This document shows positions 33,170 to 42,188 of a stretch of 64,000 nt of DNA, piece after piece. A program made the position numbers and the translations under genes. The notes under the pieces were generated by a model that saw only the letters and a list, made by a program, of their open reading frames with translations, had not been told where the DNA came from and did not search any database. This stretch comes from a virus. The stretch is from positions 1 to 64,000 of IMG/VR virus record IMGVR_UViG_3300043776_000080, one strand, 5' to 3'. Positions within the stretch are counted from its first letter, which is position 1; the number at the start of each line of letters is the position of its first letter.

Positions 33170-35028
33170 CCTTCTTTGCCGGTGCGTTCGCCGCGACCGC
33201 CGCGTGGTGTGCGACCATTCTGCGGTGGAGGTCCGAGTGCTTTCGCTTCTTCGGCCATTTCCTTGATGATTTGATCGCCGTTGGCAACTTCCAGCCGGCG
33301 GTAGAGCTCGCGCAGGGAGATCTTGTTCATTTTGGCCAACTGGATCGCCATCATCTTCTCCCGATCCTTGGAAGCGCCGTGAAGTGATCCCTGCTTGATG
33401 AGGATTGAGAACAGCTTCCAGTGGTCTTCCTTCGGCTGGCTCGCCGGCACCATACTGCGCGGGTCGTAGTCGAAGTCTTCCCAGGTTTGACCGTCGGCAC
33501 CCAACATGCGCATGCGCTGCTCCCAGGTGTAGTACTGGAAAATGTTCGAGATCGCCTGAATCCCGGCCTGGATCAAGAACGATTCAACGTAGCGTGACTC
33601 CATGCGGAATGGTGCGGTCATTGAATCCCGCATTTGTTCGATGGAATCGGCACCTGGCACCTGCTTCTTTTTCGTCAGCGCGCTCATGTCCATCGTTCCG
33701 GCGCGCTGGTTAAACGTTGGGATCAGGTAGCCGCTCAGGTGCTGTTGCGTGTATGGCGGGATGACCGGCGGATCCAAATACCTGACGTCTTGTGCAACCT
33801 GTGCGTTCGCGTTCAACTTCAATTTGCCGCCCGGCATGTCCGGGAAGAATTTGTTCCAGGTGGCGTCGCGGATCGCGCCGTCTTTGGAAATCATCTGCGG
33901 CCGGATGACGCGCTCGACTACGTCGTTGATGCCGGCACCGATGTGGTTGATGGCTTGGTTGAGCGGCATCTGGTTGCGGTATTTCGACAGACCGCTGGGC
34001 GCCCAGACCACCGGCATCAGCATCAGGTTCGCGAACGGGTACAGACCATGCCAGTACGGCGATGGGCCATCGTGCATAATGCGATCGCCGGCAAACACGA
34101 TGTGACGTTTCCGCGGCCAGAGGCGTTCATTCGGCATCACCCGGTACCAATAATTGTGCTGGCTCAATGGGATATCCGGGTCCTGCACCAAAACTTCTTC
34201 CATGGAATCGTTGAGCTCAGGATCGTCAACCCAGTATTCCTCGAGCTCAATGACCGGGAATTGATCTTGGCTGCCATGCGGCGTGCGGCGCAGCGACCGG
34301 ATCCCGAGGTGGTAACGCATCGCCGGCGACAGCGCATTCCAGGTGTACTCCGGGATGTGACCAGGGCGCACGTAATCGTTAGACGAATTGGTCCAGCTCG
34401 CCGAAGTCGATTCCTTCTCTAGCCCATCGGCCTTCGCACCCCAGATGTTCCTGAACCACTGAATCGGCTTATACGTCCGATACATGATCGCGCTGGATTC
34501 CTGAAGCGTCGGGCCAGGCTGGATCGGCAGCACGCTATCCATGCCGCATGCCACCACGGTGAGGCGACCGGGCATCACGGCGCCAAGCTTCCAGTAGCCG
34601 GTTCCGAACATGGCGTGGTCCACAACGTCAGCCAGGCGAATGTCGAGTTGCTGGCGAGTCCACTCGGCATGGATAATCTTTTCGGCAATCTCAGCCTGTT
34701 GTTTGTAGGCTTGCACGCTCGCAGACACGTCGATCGTCGGGCGGATGTCGGTGAGCAAGCTGATTGTCGACAGCCGCATATCGAAGATCCGGTTGTCAAA
34801 GAAGCGTGAGCGATACTTCGGCCGGTTCGCATTCCATTGCCTACCCTCGAGGAAATCCACATACATCTGGATCTCTTGAAATTCCGGGTTCATATTCAGA
34901 GTATCCACAGCCTCTTCTCGCGCCGCGTCCCTCCACATCAACATACTGCGCGTGTAGTCATCAGAAAGGTCGGCTTGTTCAGCTTTACCTACATAAAGTG
35001 GTCCTCTTGGAATTTGGAAAATTGCCAT
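33166..35028 (-). CDS. Portal protein
   Basis: 620 residues: N-terminal part with an acidic/helical clip region, WRDAAREEAVDTLNMNPEFQEI, IRPTIDVSASVQAYKQQAE (portal-like wing), a long RYHLGIRSLRRTPHG...VIELEEYWVDD segment and a helical C-terminus with FQYYTWEQRMRML. Length, context directly downstream of terminase-block genes and upstream of scaffold and capsid, and overall layout fit a phage portal. It forms the ring at the packaging vertex. Its start shares TAATG with the upstream HNH stop. Confidence 0.8.
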   Translation of the reverse strand: MAIFQIPRGPLYVGKAEQADLSDDYTRSMLMWRDAAREEAVDTLNMNPEFQEIQMYVDFLEGRQWNANRPKYRSRFFDNRIFDMRLSTISLLTDIRPTIDVSASVQAYKQQAEIAEKIIHAEWTRQQLDIRLADVVDHAMFGTGYWKLGAVMPGRLTVVACGMDSVLPIQPGPTLQESSAIMYRTYKPIQWFRNIWGAKADGLEKESTSASWTNSSNDYVRPGHIPEYTWNALSPAMRYHLGIRSLRRTPHGSQDQFPVIELEEYWVDDPELNDSMEEVLVQDPDIPLSQHNYWYRVMPNERLWPRKRHIVFAGDRIMHDGPSPYWHGLYPFANLMLMPVVWAPSGLSKYRNQMPLNQAINHIGAGINDVVERVIRPQMISKDGAIRDATWNKFFPDMPGGKLKLNANAQVAQDVRYLDPPVIPPYTQQHLSGYLIPTFNQRAGTMDMSALTKKKQVPGADSIEQMRDSMTAPFRMESRYVESFLIQAGIQAISNIFQYYTWEQRMRMLGADGQTWEDFDYDPRSMVPASQPKEDHWKLFSILIKQGSLHGASKDREKMMAIQLAKMNKISLRELYRRLEVANGDQIIKEMAEEAKALGPPPQNGRTPRGGRGERTGKEG

Positions 35029-35735
35029 TATTTTGTCTTCTTACGACCGGCCATTTTGGCTCGGCAGTGAATCGAACAATACTTACCACGGCCGCGTGCC
35101 ACGTTTACTAATCTTGCTTTGAATTCGACTCCGCACCGTTGGCATTTTCGCGTAACACACCGTATGCGACAGCCATCTAAACGCTCGATGAACACCTCCG
35201 AATCCAGCACTCTTCCCTTGTGCGATCCGACCACGCGCCGGGAATTACAGACAGAGCACGAAGGTACGAGGTTGTCCGGGTCGTTGTTCAGAAAGTTCTC
35301 ATCGACATGATCAGCAATCAGCACATTGCCCTTCATGCCTTCACCGGGCAACCACTCGACTTCCTTCCCGCACCAGTGACATGGATGTTTGCCGGGACCG
35401 ATCTTGGCGTATAGAACCGCGCGGTGCTCCTTGACTTGTCCATTAGCCGACGCCAGCGGATGTCCGTGGATGACGAGTTGCCGGTAGTTTTGAATGTCGT
35501 TCTTTTTCGGCATCGTCTTTCCCTTGGCCCAGTGCGCCCTTGTAGCACAGCTCTTAGAGCAGTACCGGCCGCGATTGCCTTTGCGCCAGATGCGACAATC
35601 GAAGTCCGACTTGCACATCTCGCACGTGCGTTTCTCGGTCAGCGAGTCGTAGCGCACCCGTTCCCGCTTGCGAATACAATCATCGGCAAACGGTGAGATT
35701 ACGCGCTCTGGGGTTATTGTGGCGAACATATCCAT
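35028..35735 (-). CDS. HNH endonuclease with flanking zinc fingers
   Basis: 235 residues. The N-terminal zinc module (CEMCKSDFDCRIWRKGNRGRYC) and C-terminal zinc module (CQRCGVEFKARLVNVARGRGKYC) flank an HNH core (CHWCGKEVEWLP...IADHVDENFLNNDPDNLVPSCSVCN). It is inserted between the small terminase-block genes and the portal. Free-standing homing nuclease. Confidence 0.88.
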   Translation of the reverse strand: MDMFATITPERVISPFADDCIRKRERVRYDSLTEKRTCEMCKSDFDCRIWRKGNRGRYCSKSCATRAHWAKGKTMPKKNDIQNYRQLVIHGHPLASANGQVKEHRAVLYAKIGPGKHPCHWCGKEVEWLPGEGMKGNVLIADHVDENFLNNDPDNLVPSCSVCNSRRVVGSHKGRVLDSEVFIERLDGCRIRCVTRKCQRCGVEFKARLVNVARGRGKYCSIHCRAKMAGRKKTK

Positions 35736-35777
35736 GTGTTTATCTTACAGTCACTTGACGTGTTTTGATCACATATT

Positions 35778-36179
35778 TCATACCCAGACCCCTGGCATCC
35801 CCATGCCGGCGTTCGATCGAAATTTACCTTCCGAATCAGCCTCCATGTTCGGCAGATCTTTCGGATTGACCAGCCCCTCTTCCTTGCAGAACTCCCGCTG
35901 TTGCTGAAACGTCTCGATGAACACCGGCTCCGGATGACCGCTCTTCGAACTCTTCACGCGATAGGCCCAATGCCCTTCCTGATGTGCGCTGTCGACGCCA
36001 CGGTTGTCGTTGTACTTGGTCGTGATCGTGCCGCTGAAGACCACGCCAAACCGCGATGCCACGCGCACCATCGGCTCGCCACAGTCACAGAACGGGTTCT
36101 CTGCCACGTCCGTGAAGTGCTTCGCGTACCACTCCTTGATCGAATGGCACGACCGGCAGTAGCTCTCGTAAACCGGCAC
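35778..36179 (-). CDS. Zinc-ribbon protein of FmdB-like type
   Basis: 133 residues. An N-terminal ribbon with the FmdB pattern (MPVYESYCRSCHSIKE...NPFCDCGEPM), then an RFGVVFSG loop and a charged tail. FmdB-type ribbons are frequent in phage head blocks and often bind DNA or partner proteins. Gap of 2 nt to the upstream gene. Confidence 0.7.
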   Translation of the reverse strand: MPVYESYCRSCHSIKEWYAKHFTDVAENPFCDCGEPMVRVASRFGVVFSGTITTKYNDNRGVDSAHQEGHWAYRVKSSKSGHPEPVFIETFQQQREFCKEEGLVNPKDLPNMEADSEGKFRSNAGMGMPGVWV

Positions 36180-36181
36180 GG

Positions 36182-36505
36182 TTAACTCCCAAACTTAATT
36201 GGCGATTCGGCGAGACCCGTGATGAAGTTGTACAGATCGTCGCCGGTCAACGCCTTGACGTCCAGGATCTCTTCCAACTTTCGACGTTGCTCGAGAGTCA
36301 ACCGGATGCTGACTTCGTCCTTTGGCGTGAATTCCCAGATCCACCCTTTCTCCCAGACTTCGCTACAGAAGTCCTGGATGAGGTGCTGGCGATCGCGCCC
36401 ACATATTGCGGCGCGTTCATTGAGCGCCGGCAGGTCGATTGGATCAAAATACCATTCGCCTTTCACACGGCCGACTTCGTCGTAAACTACTTCTTCTGTG
36501 GTCAT
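36182..36505 (-). CDS. 107-residue protein between terminase and zinc-ribbon genes
   Basis: MTTEEVVYDEVGRVKGEWYF..., helical C-terminal half (RLTLEQRRKLEEILDVKALTGDDLYNFI). It overlaps the terminase stop by 4 nt. Such small genes after terminase are common; function not known to me. Confidence 0.55.
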   Translation of the reverse strand: MTTEEVVYDEVGRVKGEWYFDPIDLPALNERAAICGRDRQHLIQDFCSEVWEKGWIWEFTPKDEVSIRLTLEQRRKLEEILDVKALTGDDLYNFITGLAESPIKFGS

Positions 36506-38727
36506 AGGATTGGTGCCAAATTCCTTTCTAACGTGCCGTCTTCCGGCAGGGTATCGAGCTCATTGACTTCTTCTTCGATCTGCTGGAAAACGTACTTTCC
36601 CCCCAGCTTAGTGGGTCCCTCTTTGGTGTTCGGCTTGCCATGCAACATCGGCGAATTGCATTTCGGTGATGGGCAACGCCTGTACTCTTCTGGATTGTTA
36701 GCTTGCCATGTGAATTTGCAGGTCAGGCAATCCATCGTCCACTCGAGCATCTGGACAAATGCCGGCCCAGCATCCGCGGCCGCATAGGCGTTCTCGTCGT
36801 AGGAATCAAGATCGTGACTGGTGTAGCGCGCGATCAGCGCAGCCATGATGACATCGTCATGAAAGTTCGTCTCGGCTTCCGCTTTCTTTGAGTCGTATTC
36901 CTCTTTCTGGAATCGTTTCATCTCGTGCGCGAACATCTTGTCGTGGATGAACCACGAACGCTCGCGAAGCGCGCGAACGCCGGTCTGCCATAGCTGCGGT
37001 TTCGAATTCTGTTGTGTGAGCCAGTGCAGCTTGTTCGAGTTCATCCCGGTCACGGAGTCGTAGTGCTTCCACCGGAATAGATTTGGGTACTGATAGAAAT
37101 TCTTGACGTTGTCGCCGGTCGTCTGATAGACGTTGTACTCAATCGAGAGTTGTGCTTCGTTGTACCAACGGCCAAGGAAGTTGCAGACGGCGGCTAGGTC
37201 AGACGGATTGATTGAATTCGATCGATAAGTCGCAACGTGTGTGTCTGGCGACGGCGCATCACCGATCTTATTTACCCAGCATACTGAGTAGTCCGATTTC
37301 TCGGTTGCCAACCCTTCGGCGATATCCACACCAATGCAGTACCGCGCGCCTGGTTCCGGAAGTTCCCAGATCTGTAGGGGACTTTCCAGATCCCAGCGAT
37401 GATCCACCGTGCACCATTCCTGGAAACACTTGAAGTGTTCTTTGCCGTTCTCATCGACTTCCCGAATCGAGCAGTGAAACTTGCCTTTGCGATCGAGGTT
37501 TCCGGTCCAAACCGCCGGGCAAATCGTCTCGTTCACAAACTCCTGCGTATCCTCGGGGAAGACAGCGATGCCAGAAATTTGAAACGCCTCTTCGGCCGTC
37601 GTGCACAATTCCTGGCGCAATTCTTTCAGTGATTCCGGACCGCGCCGGCGCGCATTGAGCACGCGCTCCTGCATCCAGGCGAGCTGCGGATCGCTGAGGA
37701 GATACGGTTCTCGAGTACCCTTGTGGCAGTCCGTGCATTCACTGCCTTTGATGTCAAACGTTTTGAAGTAACGTTCGCGGAACTCGCCACAATGAGTGCA
37801 CTGCACCCACTCTTTCTCGACACGCAAACGCATCGCGAGTTCGGGCTCGCTTGGGCGCCAGCCATCTTCCGGAGCCACTACGCGCTGTTTTTCAAAAAAC
37901 CATGGCAAGAAGACTGTATACCAGTCAGCCTTTTCAGCTAGATCCACATTCGCAACCCATAAATCCTCAGAAAACCGGCCAGCACCCTTCGCTGTGGATT
38001 CCAAGATCGCGAAAGTACCCACATTGGGCGCCAGCGCGTGCACCATGTCACCCTCAATGATTTCGCGCGCCTTGGAATCGTCGACGCTGCAGTACTCGGA
38101 GAAGTGCATCGCATTGATGGTGTAGCCCTCACCAACGCCCGAGACCTGTGTGGCTGCCTGGACAATCACACTGGAATTTAACCCTGGATCCACGCGACGT
38201 AATTCCGGCTCAGGATTCTTAAAAACAAGCCCCTCCTCTTCCTTACGCGAGGCGAGCATCGGCTTCATCCACCATGGCAATTGGTCGTAGATGTGGACCA
38301 TCTTCTGGAACAGGAAGCTGGCGTGCGTGCCGACGTGCGAGACCACCATCGCGGCTACATTCGGGAAAAACATCGTGCGCCAGGCGATCAAGGCTTCAAT
38401 TAAAGTCGAACATCCGAGCTGCCGTGCTTTGATGATCTGTAGTTTCTGTGGTTTACCGCGATCCCGCAGCCGGTAGATTTTCTCCAGCAGTACGTCCTGG
38501 CCCTCGTTCAAGGTCAGATACTGATCTTCCCGCTGCTTGTTGATGATCTTAAAATAATTTCTCGCGGCGTATTCGAAGCTTTCCTGACACCGCTTGATCT
38601 CGGCAGCGAGCTGACGGATCTCCACGACCGTTAGAACACTGCAGTCGGCGAGGTACTTCTCCTGATCGAAATGCTCGACGAGTTCATCGACGCCGACGTC
38701 ACGCTTCCACCGCGACGTTGTTAACAT
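36502..38727 (-). CDS. terL: Terminase large subunit
   Basis: 741 residues. ATPase part: Walker-A-like KARQLGCST (~100), AAMVVSHVGTHASFLFQK, FSEYCSVDD (Walker B region), FAILESTAKGAGRFSED. Nuclease part: CIGVDIAEGLATEKSDYSVC with acidic residues typical of RNase H-fold terminases. Unusual extras: a zinc pair in the linker (CTHCGEFRERYFKTFDIKG then CTDC) and a C-terminal zinc knuckle (CLTCKFTWQANN...CPSPKCN). It drives ATP-powered packaging and cuts concatemers at the portal. Confidence 0.9.
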   Translation of the reverse strand: MLTTSRWKRDVGVDELVEHFDQEKYLADCSVLTVVEIRQLAAEIKRCQESFEYAARNYFKIINKQREDQYLTLNEGQDVLLEKIYRLRDRGKPQKLQIIKARQLGCSTLIEALIAWRTMFFPNVAAMVVSHVGTHASFLFQKMVHIYDQLPWWMKPMLASRKEEEGLVFKNPEPELRRVDPGLNSSVIVQAATQVSGVGEGYTINAMHFSEYCSVDDSKAREIIEGDMVHALAPNVGTFAILESTAKGAGRFSEDLWVANVDLAEKADWYTVFLPWFFEKQRVVAPEDGWRPSEPELAMRLRVEKEWVQCTHCGEFRERYFKTFDIKGSECTDCHKGTREPYLLSDPQLAWMQERVLNARRRGPESLKELRQELCTTAEEAFQISGIAVFPEDTQEFVNETICPAVWTGNLDRKGKFHCSIREVDENGKEHFKCFQEWCTVDHRWDLESPLQIWELPEPGARYCIGVDIAEGLATEKSDYSVCWVNKIGDAPSPDTHVATYRSNSINPSDLAAVCNFLGRWYNEAQLSIEYNVYQTTGDNVKNFYQYPNLFRWKHYDSVTGMNSNKLHWLTQQNSKPQLWQTGVRALRERSWFIHDKMFAHEMKRFQKEEYDSKKAEAETNFHDDVIMAALIARYTSHDLDSYDENAYAAADAGPAFVQMLEWTMDCLTCKFTWQANNPEEYRRCPSPKCNSPMLHGKPNTKEGPTKLGGKYVFQQIEEEVNELDTLPEDGTLERNLAPIL

Positions 38728-39136
38728 CGCTGCCTCCTGGCTCGATTGCGAGCGTCGTGTCGATCGTCTTCATTTCGGTTTGTTCCTGGAGCTCTCGAAC
38801 AATCTGGTCCATCGAATACCGCGGCGCCGTCGCGTTCACGTTCTGCTGGCTCAGGATCTGCTGGTTGATGTTGATGCCGTTCTTGCGCTGGATATGCCCA
38901 GCCATTTCAGCCCACAATGCCTGATCTGTCTTGTTCCCGCGTTTGACACCGTCCATGAGCCGAGCGAAAAACCACCGGGAGATTTCCGGCATGAACAGCA
39001 ACAGCATCTGCTGCTGGTACTTCGTCATACTGCTCGGGCGGATGGACTGCCGACGCATCACCGCGGATTCTCGGATTCTCTCCGGGAGTTTCTCGATGAG
39101 ACTCTTCCTCACCCGTTTGCGCTTTGTCCCCGGCAT
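38699..39136 (-). CDS. Putative terminase small subunit
   Basis: 145 residues, basic N-terminus (MPGTKRKRVRKSLIEKLPER), helical core (YQQQMLLLFMPEISRWFFARLMDG), acidic tail. It directly precedes and overlaps the large-subunit gene by 29 nt, the usual place of the small subunit. Motif evidence is weak, so the call rests mainly on context. Start at 39136 overlaps the upstream stop (TGATG). Confidence 0.5.
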   Translation of the reverse strand: MPGTKRKRVRKSLIEKLPERIRESAVMRRQSIRPSSMTKYQQQMLLLFMPEISRWFFARLMDGVKRGNKTDQALWAEMAGHIQRKNGININQQILSQQNVNATAPRYSMDQIVRELQEQTEMKTIDTTLAIEPGGSDVNNVAVEA

Positions 39137-39636
39137 CAGTGCTTCACCACTAAATCGACTACCCAGGCGCATGCCACGATCACCAGAGTGGCGCCAGCGC
39201 ACCAGCCGATCGTCCAGAACCGCCACTCCTTTAACTTGCCGAGATCTTCGATAGCCTCCGGCAATCCGGTGACTTCCAGCTCCAGGGTGCGGAGCCGTTC
39301 GTCGTGATCGAGACATGGCTGTGGTGGGGTCTGCACCTTAGCTTCAACCGCCCGGAGCCGCTTTTCGTGGTCACCGACATCGTTGGTTGAGAGTTCGGCC
39401 CGATCGGCTTTTTCCTTTTCAATCTTCGAGATCCAATCGCGTAAATTATCTAGGCGACTGATAATTTGCCTTTCCAAATCAGTGACTTCTGAGCGAGTTG
39501 CCTTTTGGTCCTCAATGCGCAGAATGCGCTGAGACATGCCTTCCACCTTGTCATTCATGTTTTGCAGAATGACCGGTAGTTGGTTCAGGACCCTACGATC
39601 TTCAGCGGTGAATCCCAAATTTGATCTCTCTCCCAT
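39136..39636 (-). CDS. Coiled-coil protein with C-terminal membrane helix
   Basis: 166 residues: long coiled coil (~20-125, ILRIEDQKATRSEVTDLERQ..., HEKRLRAVEAKV) and one membrane helix at 143-161 (TIGWCAGATLVIVACAWVV). Topology resembles tail-anchored phage lysis accessory proteins. It lies just before the terminase genes, so a lysis function is uncertain. Confidence 0.6.
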   Translation of the reverse strand: MGERSNLGFTAEDRRVLNQLPVILQNMNDKVEGMSQRILRIEDQKATRSEVTDLERQIISRLDNLRDWISKIEKEKADRAELSTNDVGDHEKRLRAVEAKVQTPPQPCLDHDERLRTLELEVTGLPEAIEDLGKLKEWRFWTIGWCAGATLVIVACAWVVDLVVKH

Positions 39637-39739
39637 GTCATCCCAGGGTTATCCGACTACGATTATCAGCCGAAGGGGATCTCTAAGCAAGTCAATTGTT
39701 TAGGAGATAAAAGTTGACAACTTGGTTTAATCTGGCGGG

Positions 39740-39757
39740 CACTCCTATATAGGAGTG
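39740..39757. repeat. Palindromic boundary element, copy 6
   Basis: Perfect CACTCCTATATAGGAGTG, 4 nt after the stop of the gene at 39762. It is followed on the plus strand by GTTTTTA. A TTGACA box lies ~28 bp to the left. Confidence 0.9.
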
Positions 39758-39761
39758 GTTT

Positions 39762-39974
39762 TTAGAGGTAGGTGGGTATTCCAGCGCTCAGGCTGAGTTC
39801 GCAGTCGTACTTTAGGATTTCGGTTTCGACCGTTGGCTTATCTGGGGTCTCTCCACTGAAAATCTGCTTCCAGTCGGGTGCCTTGAAAACTGGGACTCTG
39901 TAGTCGTAAGGTATTGACGGTACAGCAAGATCGTAAATTTCACCGTTCGATATAATTACGCGGATTACTGGCAT
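39762..39974 (-). CDS. 70-residue protein
   Basis: MPVIRVIISNGEIYDLAVPS..., ending LSLSAGIPTYL; small, beta-leaning. Start abuts the upstream stop. Followed 4 nt later by a palindrome copy. Function unknown. Confidence 0.55.
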   Translation of the reverse strand: MPVIRVIISNGEIYDLAVPSIPYDYRVPVFKAPDWKQIFSGETPDKPTVETEILKYDCELSLSAGIPTYL

Positions 39975-40777
39975 TAGACAGTCCCGGCGTCAATGCCGAT
40001 GCGCAGCAGGGCACCATAAGAGCTCTGATCGTAATTTGGCGGCGTGGTCGACCGAAGCGTGCGCGGCCGTGGGGAATAGAGTTTGATGGCGTTAGCCTGC
40101 AATTTCTCAACCTCCTCACCGATCGGCAGTTCCTTCTGAGTGGTCGAGAACGTGGCTTGCACGCTCATGTCATCAGTCGCCCAAACAGGTTTGTAGGAGA
40201 GTTTAACGCTATCGAAGCCGGCACCGATCACCACGTTCCGTTCGAGCATGATCGGGATCTCCCCACGCTCGGGATGTTCGACGACGATCTTGATCTTTGG
40301 CGGCGTCTGAGCGTGAAGAATCTCGGAAATCTTCTCGACACGCCAATAAATCTTCTCACCTGGCGCCTGCGCGAGTGGCTCGGTAGACGGCAAAACGGTC
40401 AGCTTCGCTGGAGTCTCCGGTGGGCGCAATGGCGGTGGTGCGCCGGGATCGGGCCGCGGCGCCAGCAATGCTTCTCGCGCTTCCGGAGAATCCGGCATGA
40501 CAACGAGACGCTGTGGCTCGCGGGGAGCTTCCGGCGGCGCCTTCTGGATGGCAGGCGATGCCGGTAGCCGGCTGGTCTTAAAGTCGGCGGCCTTGGTGTC
40601 AAACACGTCTCCAATTGGATCCGGCAAACGTTCTGGAGTCTCTTCGCCAATTTCTGCTTCCATCTTCAGAAAGAGCTCAATGCCGTCGGCAAGCGCGGTC
40701 GCAACCTGCTCCAGCGGATCGCCGGCGTGTGCACGCAAAGTGAACCTAGCGATCTGAATCAGTTTAGCCCTGGTCAT
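39974..40777 (-). CDS. 267-residue protein with Pro-rich centre
   Basis: Helical start (MTRAKLIQIARFTLRAHAGDP), a long Pro/Ala/Glu-rich disordered middle (PPEAPREPQRLVVMPDSPEA), and a folded C-terminal domain (KIYWRVEKISEILHAQTPPK, MLERNVVIGAGFDSVKLSYK). Start at 40777 overlaps the upstream stop by 4 nt; a longer start overlaps more and is less likely. Unknown function. Confidence 0.6.
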   Translation of the reverse strand: MTRAKLIQIARFTLRAHAGDPLEQVATALADGIELFLKMEAEIGEETPERLPDPIGDVFDTKAADFKTSRLPASPAIQKAPPEAPREPQRLVVMPDSPEAREALLAPRPDPGAPPPLRPPETPAKLTVLPSTEPLAQAPGEKIYWRVEKISEILHAQTPPKIKIVVEHPERGEIPIMLERNVVIGAGFDSVKLSYKPVWATDDMSVQATFSTTQKELPIGEEVEKLQANAIKLYSPRPRTLRSTTPPNYDQSSYGALLRIGIDAGTV

Positions 40778-41217
40778 CGTTGCACTGTCATCCTTTTCCA
40801 AATGTCAGCCTGGCCAACACGCGCTTCGGCTTCCTTCCGCGGCATCCCGCTACGCATGTACTCCTGGATTTCACCCTCACGGCTGGCCGCCTCTTCATCG
40901 TACTCCTGGAAACTGTCGCCGGCCGGTGCCGGCACTGATTGGAAGATTCCCTTGCGGAAGGTGTCGACAGCCTTCTCAACACGTTCCAGATATTCAACTT
41001 GGGTTTTACTGACCCCGATGAATCCGTCAACCATCTTTTCAAGCGTGGCGGAATGCTCAGAGATCGCTTTCAAACTGCCAGTATGGGCCTCGATTGCCGC
41101 TTGGAGGGCTGCCCGGCTCTCGTTTTGTTTCTTCCACGCCCGGAATAGCAGCACACCCCAGGCGACCGCAGCCACGAACGCGAGCGTCGCGAACACCGTA
41201 ACGATGACTTCAGTCAT
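40774..41217 (-). CDS. Membrane-anchored coiled-coil protein
   Basis: 147 residues: N-terminal membrane helix (VIVTVFATLAFVAAVAWGVLLF) and a long helix (SRAALQAAIEAHTGSLKAI...YLERVEKAVDTF). The arrangement fits an inner-membrane spanin or holin accessory, but no partner gene is embedded. Tentative. Confidence 0.55.
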   Translation of the reverse strand: MTEVIVTVFATLAFVAAVAWGVLLFRAWKKQNESRAALQAAIEAHTGSLKAISEHSATLEKMVDGFIGVSKTQVEYLERVEKAVDTFRKGIFQSVPAPAGDSFQEYDEEAASREGEIQEYMRSGMPRKEAEARVGQADIWKRMTVQR

Positions 41218-41233
41218 AAAGAATCGCTTTAAT

Positions 41234-41262
41234 GTTGACAGATTATCGCGTAGAGTTCAAGA
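41234..41262 (+). promoter_or_regulatory. Promoter candidate TTGACA-17-CAAGAT
   Basis: A perfect TTGACA followed after 17 nt by CAAGAT, about 10 nt before the ATG at 41273. Drives a lone rightward gene. Confidence 0.5.
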
Positions 41263-41272
41263 TGTTTATACG

Positions 41273-41587
41273 ATGGGACGAAACAAATTGCCGGAAGGCA
41301 CGAAGCGGGTACGAATTTTTGGAAGGGTTAATCCAACAACGGTAGATTTCTTCAAGTCATTAGGCGAGATCAACGACGGGCGCGCGATGGACAAGACCGT
41401 CCATCTGGCGCGTGGGATGCAGCGGGCACTGGAGCGGTTAGGAGATCACGTCAACAGTGGGAAGGATTACCACGGCACACACTGTCTAGCTCTCGGCATG
41501 CAGAAGGCTCTTGGTTACCTGGAAGAACAGCACATTGTTGGCCAGCCAAGCCACGTGATAGGCTCTGCAGCCAGCGCGCTCAGTTAA
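41273..41587 (+). CDS. 104-residue protein, lone rightward gene
   Basis: MGRNKLPEGTKRVRIFGRVN..., helical middle (TVHLARGMQRALERLGDH, ALGMQKALGYLEEQH with two similar halves), tail SHVIGSAASALS. It overlaps the convergent HTH gene by 4 nt at the stops. Short basic N-terminus may bind nucleic acid. Unknown. Confidence 0.55.
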   Translation: MGRNKLPEGTKRVRIFGRVNPTTVDFFKSLGEINDGRAMDKTVHLARGMQRALERLGDHVNSGKDYHGTHCLALGMQKALGYLEEQHIVGQPSHVIGSAASALS

Positions 41588-41931
41588 GCTGCTAATTCCT
41601 CGATAACTCGAATCGTGCCGGTCTCCAACAGGTAATCTATCCCCAGCTTCAAAATCAGTGAAATCATCTGATGCGTGCAGTGCCGCCTTTTGGCGATTTC
41701 ACTGACCGTCATCCCTCTATCTAAGTACAAATCAACCACTTCGAATGACTTGCGAAGCCGTTCACGTTGGAATTTACTGAAAGTCTTCGGAGGGGATGGC
41801 CAGGATTCCGCCATTCTAACGAGCATTCTGTCACGCAGCCCTATTCGAACTCTGCGTGGTGTTTGGTGCATATCTTCTATTTTGCAAGTAATCCGGCGAT
41901 CTGTCAAGCCGTAGTGCCTTGGTTCCACCAC
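41584..41931 (-). CDS. Helix-turn-helix protein
   Basis: 115 residues from a GTG; an internal ATG at 41871 with GAAG upstream would give 95 residues. A clear HTH lies at ~75-97 (YLDRGMTVSEIAKRRHCTHQMISLIL), like those in the tandem-HTH homing gene. Probably DNA binding, regulatory or a remnant of a homing nuclease. It is just downstream of the tRNA array in reading order. Confidence 0.65.
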   Translation of the reverse strand: MVEPRHYGLTDRRITCKIEDMHQTPRRVRIGLRDRMLVRMAESWPSPPKTFSKFQRERLRKSFEVVDLYLDRGMTVSEIAKRRHCTHQMISLILKLGIDYLLETGTIRVIEELAA

Positions 41932-41941
41932 AGTTAATGTC

Positions 41942-42017
41942 TGGTTCCGGGGAGTCGAATCGAACGACTATTGCTGGCGTTTCAGGCCAGTGCCTTGACC
42001 ACGTCGGCTACCCCGGA
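41942..42017 (-). tRNA. tRNA-Phe (GAA)
   Basis: Acceptor TCCGGGG/CCCCGGA, anticodon arm CTGGC-CTGAAAC-GCCAG, T-loop TTCGATT, CCA encoded. Last tRNA of the leftward array. Confidence 0.9.
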
Positions 42018-42029
42018 ATGTGGGTAAAG

Positions 42030-42182
42030 CCGCCGGGAGGATTCGAACCATCCATGCTCCGGCTTCCACAGTCGGTGCTCTCAAAGCCATGCAGGTCACC
42101 CCACATGGGAGATGTGATGCACCCCGAAGCGCGGTCCGGACAACGCTTCGAAGCCGCACATCCACCACTGAGCTACGGCGGC
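42030..42182 (-). tRNA. tRNA-like locus with ~77-nt insertion
   Basis: Both ends look like one tRNA: GCCGCCG TA GCTCAGTGG at the 5' end, and GAGC...GGTTCGAATCC then CGGCGGC at the 3' end; the seven acceptor pairs are perfect. The total is 153 nt rather than ~76. The extra ~77 nt sit between the two D-stem strands and fold well on their own (CGAAGCG/CGCTTCG; GATGTG/CACATC). Anticodon arm is poor (candidate GUG). No CCA. Either an interrupted tRNA or a pseudogene. Confidence 0.4.
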
Positions 42183-42188
42183 ATAATC

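Noticed and set aside
42030-42182. Group I intron in the split tRNA-like locus
   Set aside because: The ~77-nt insert is too short and shows none of the conserved core segments.
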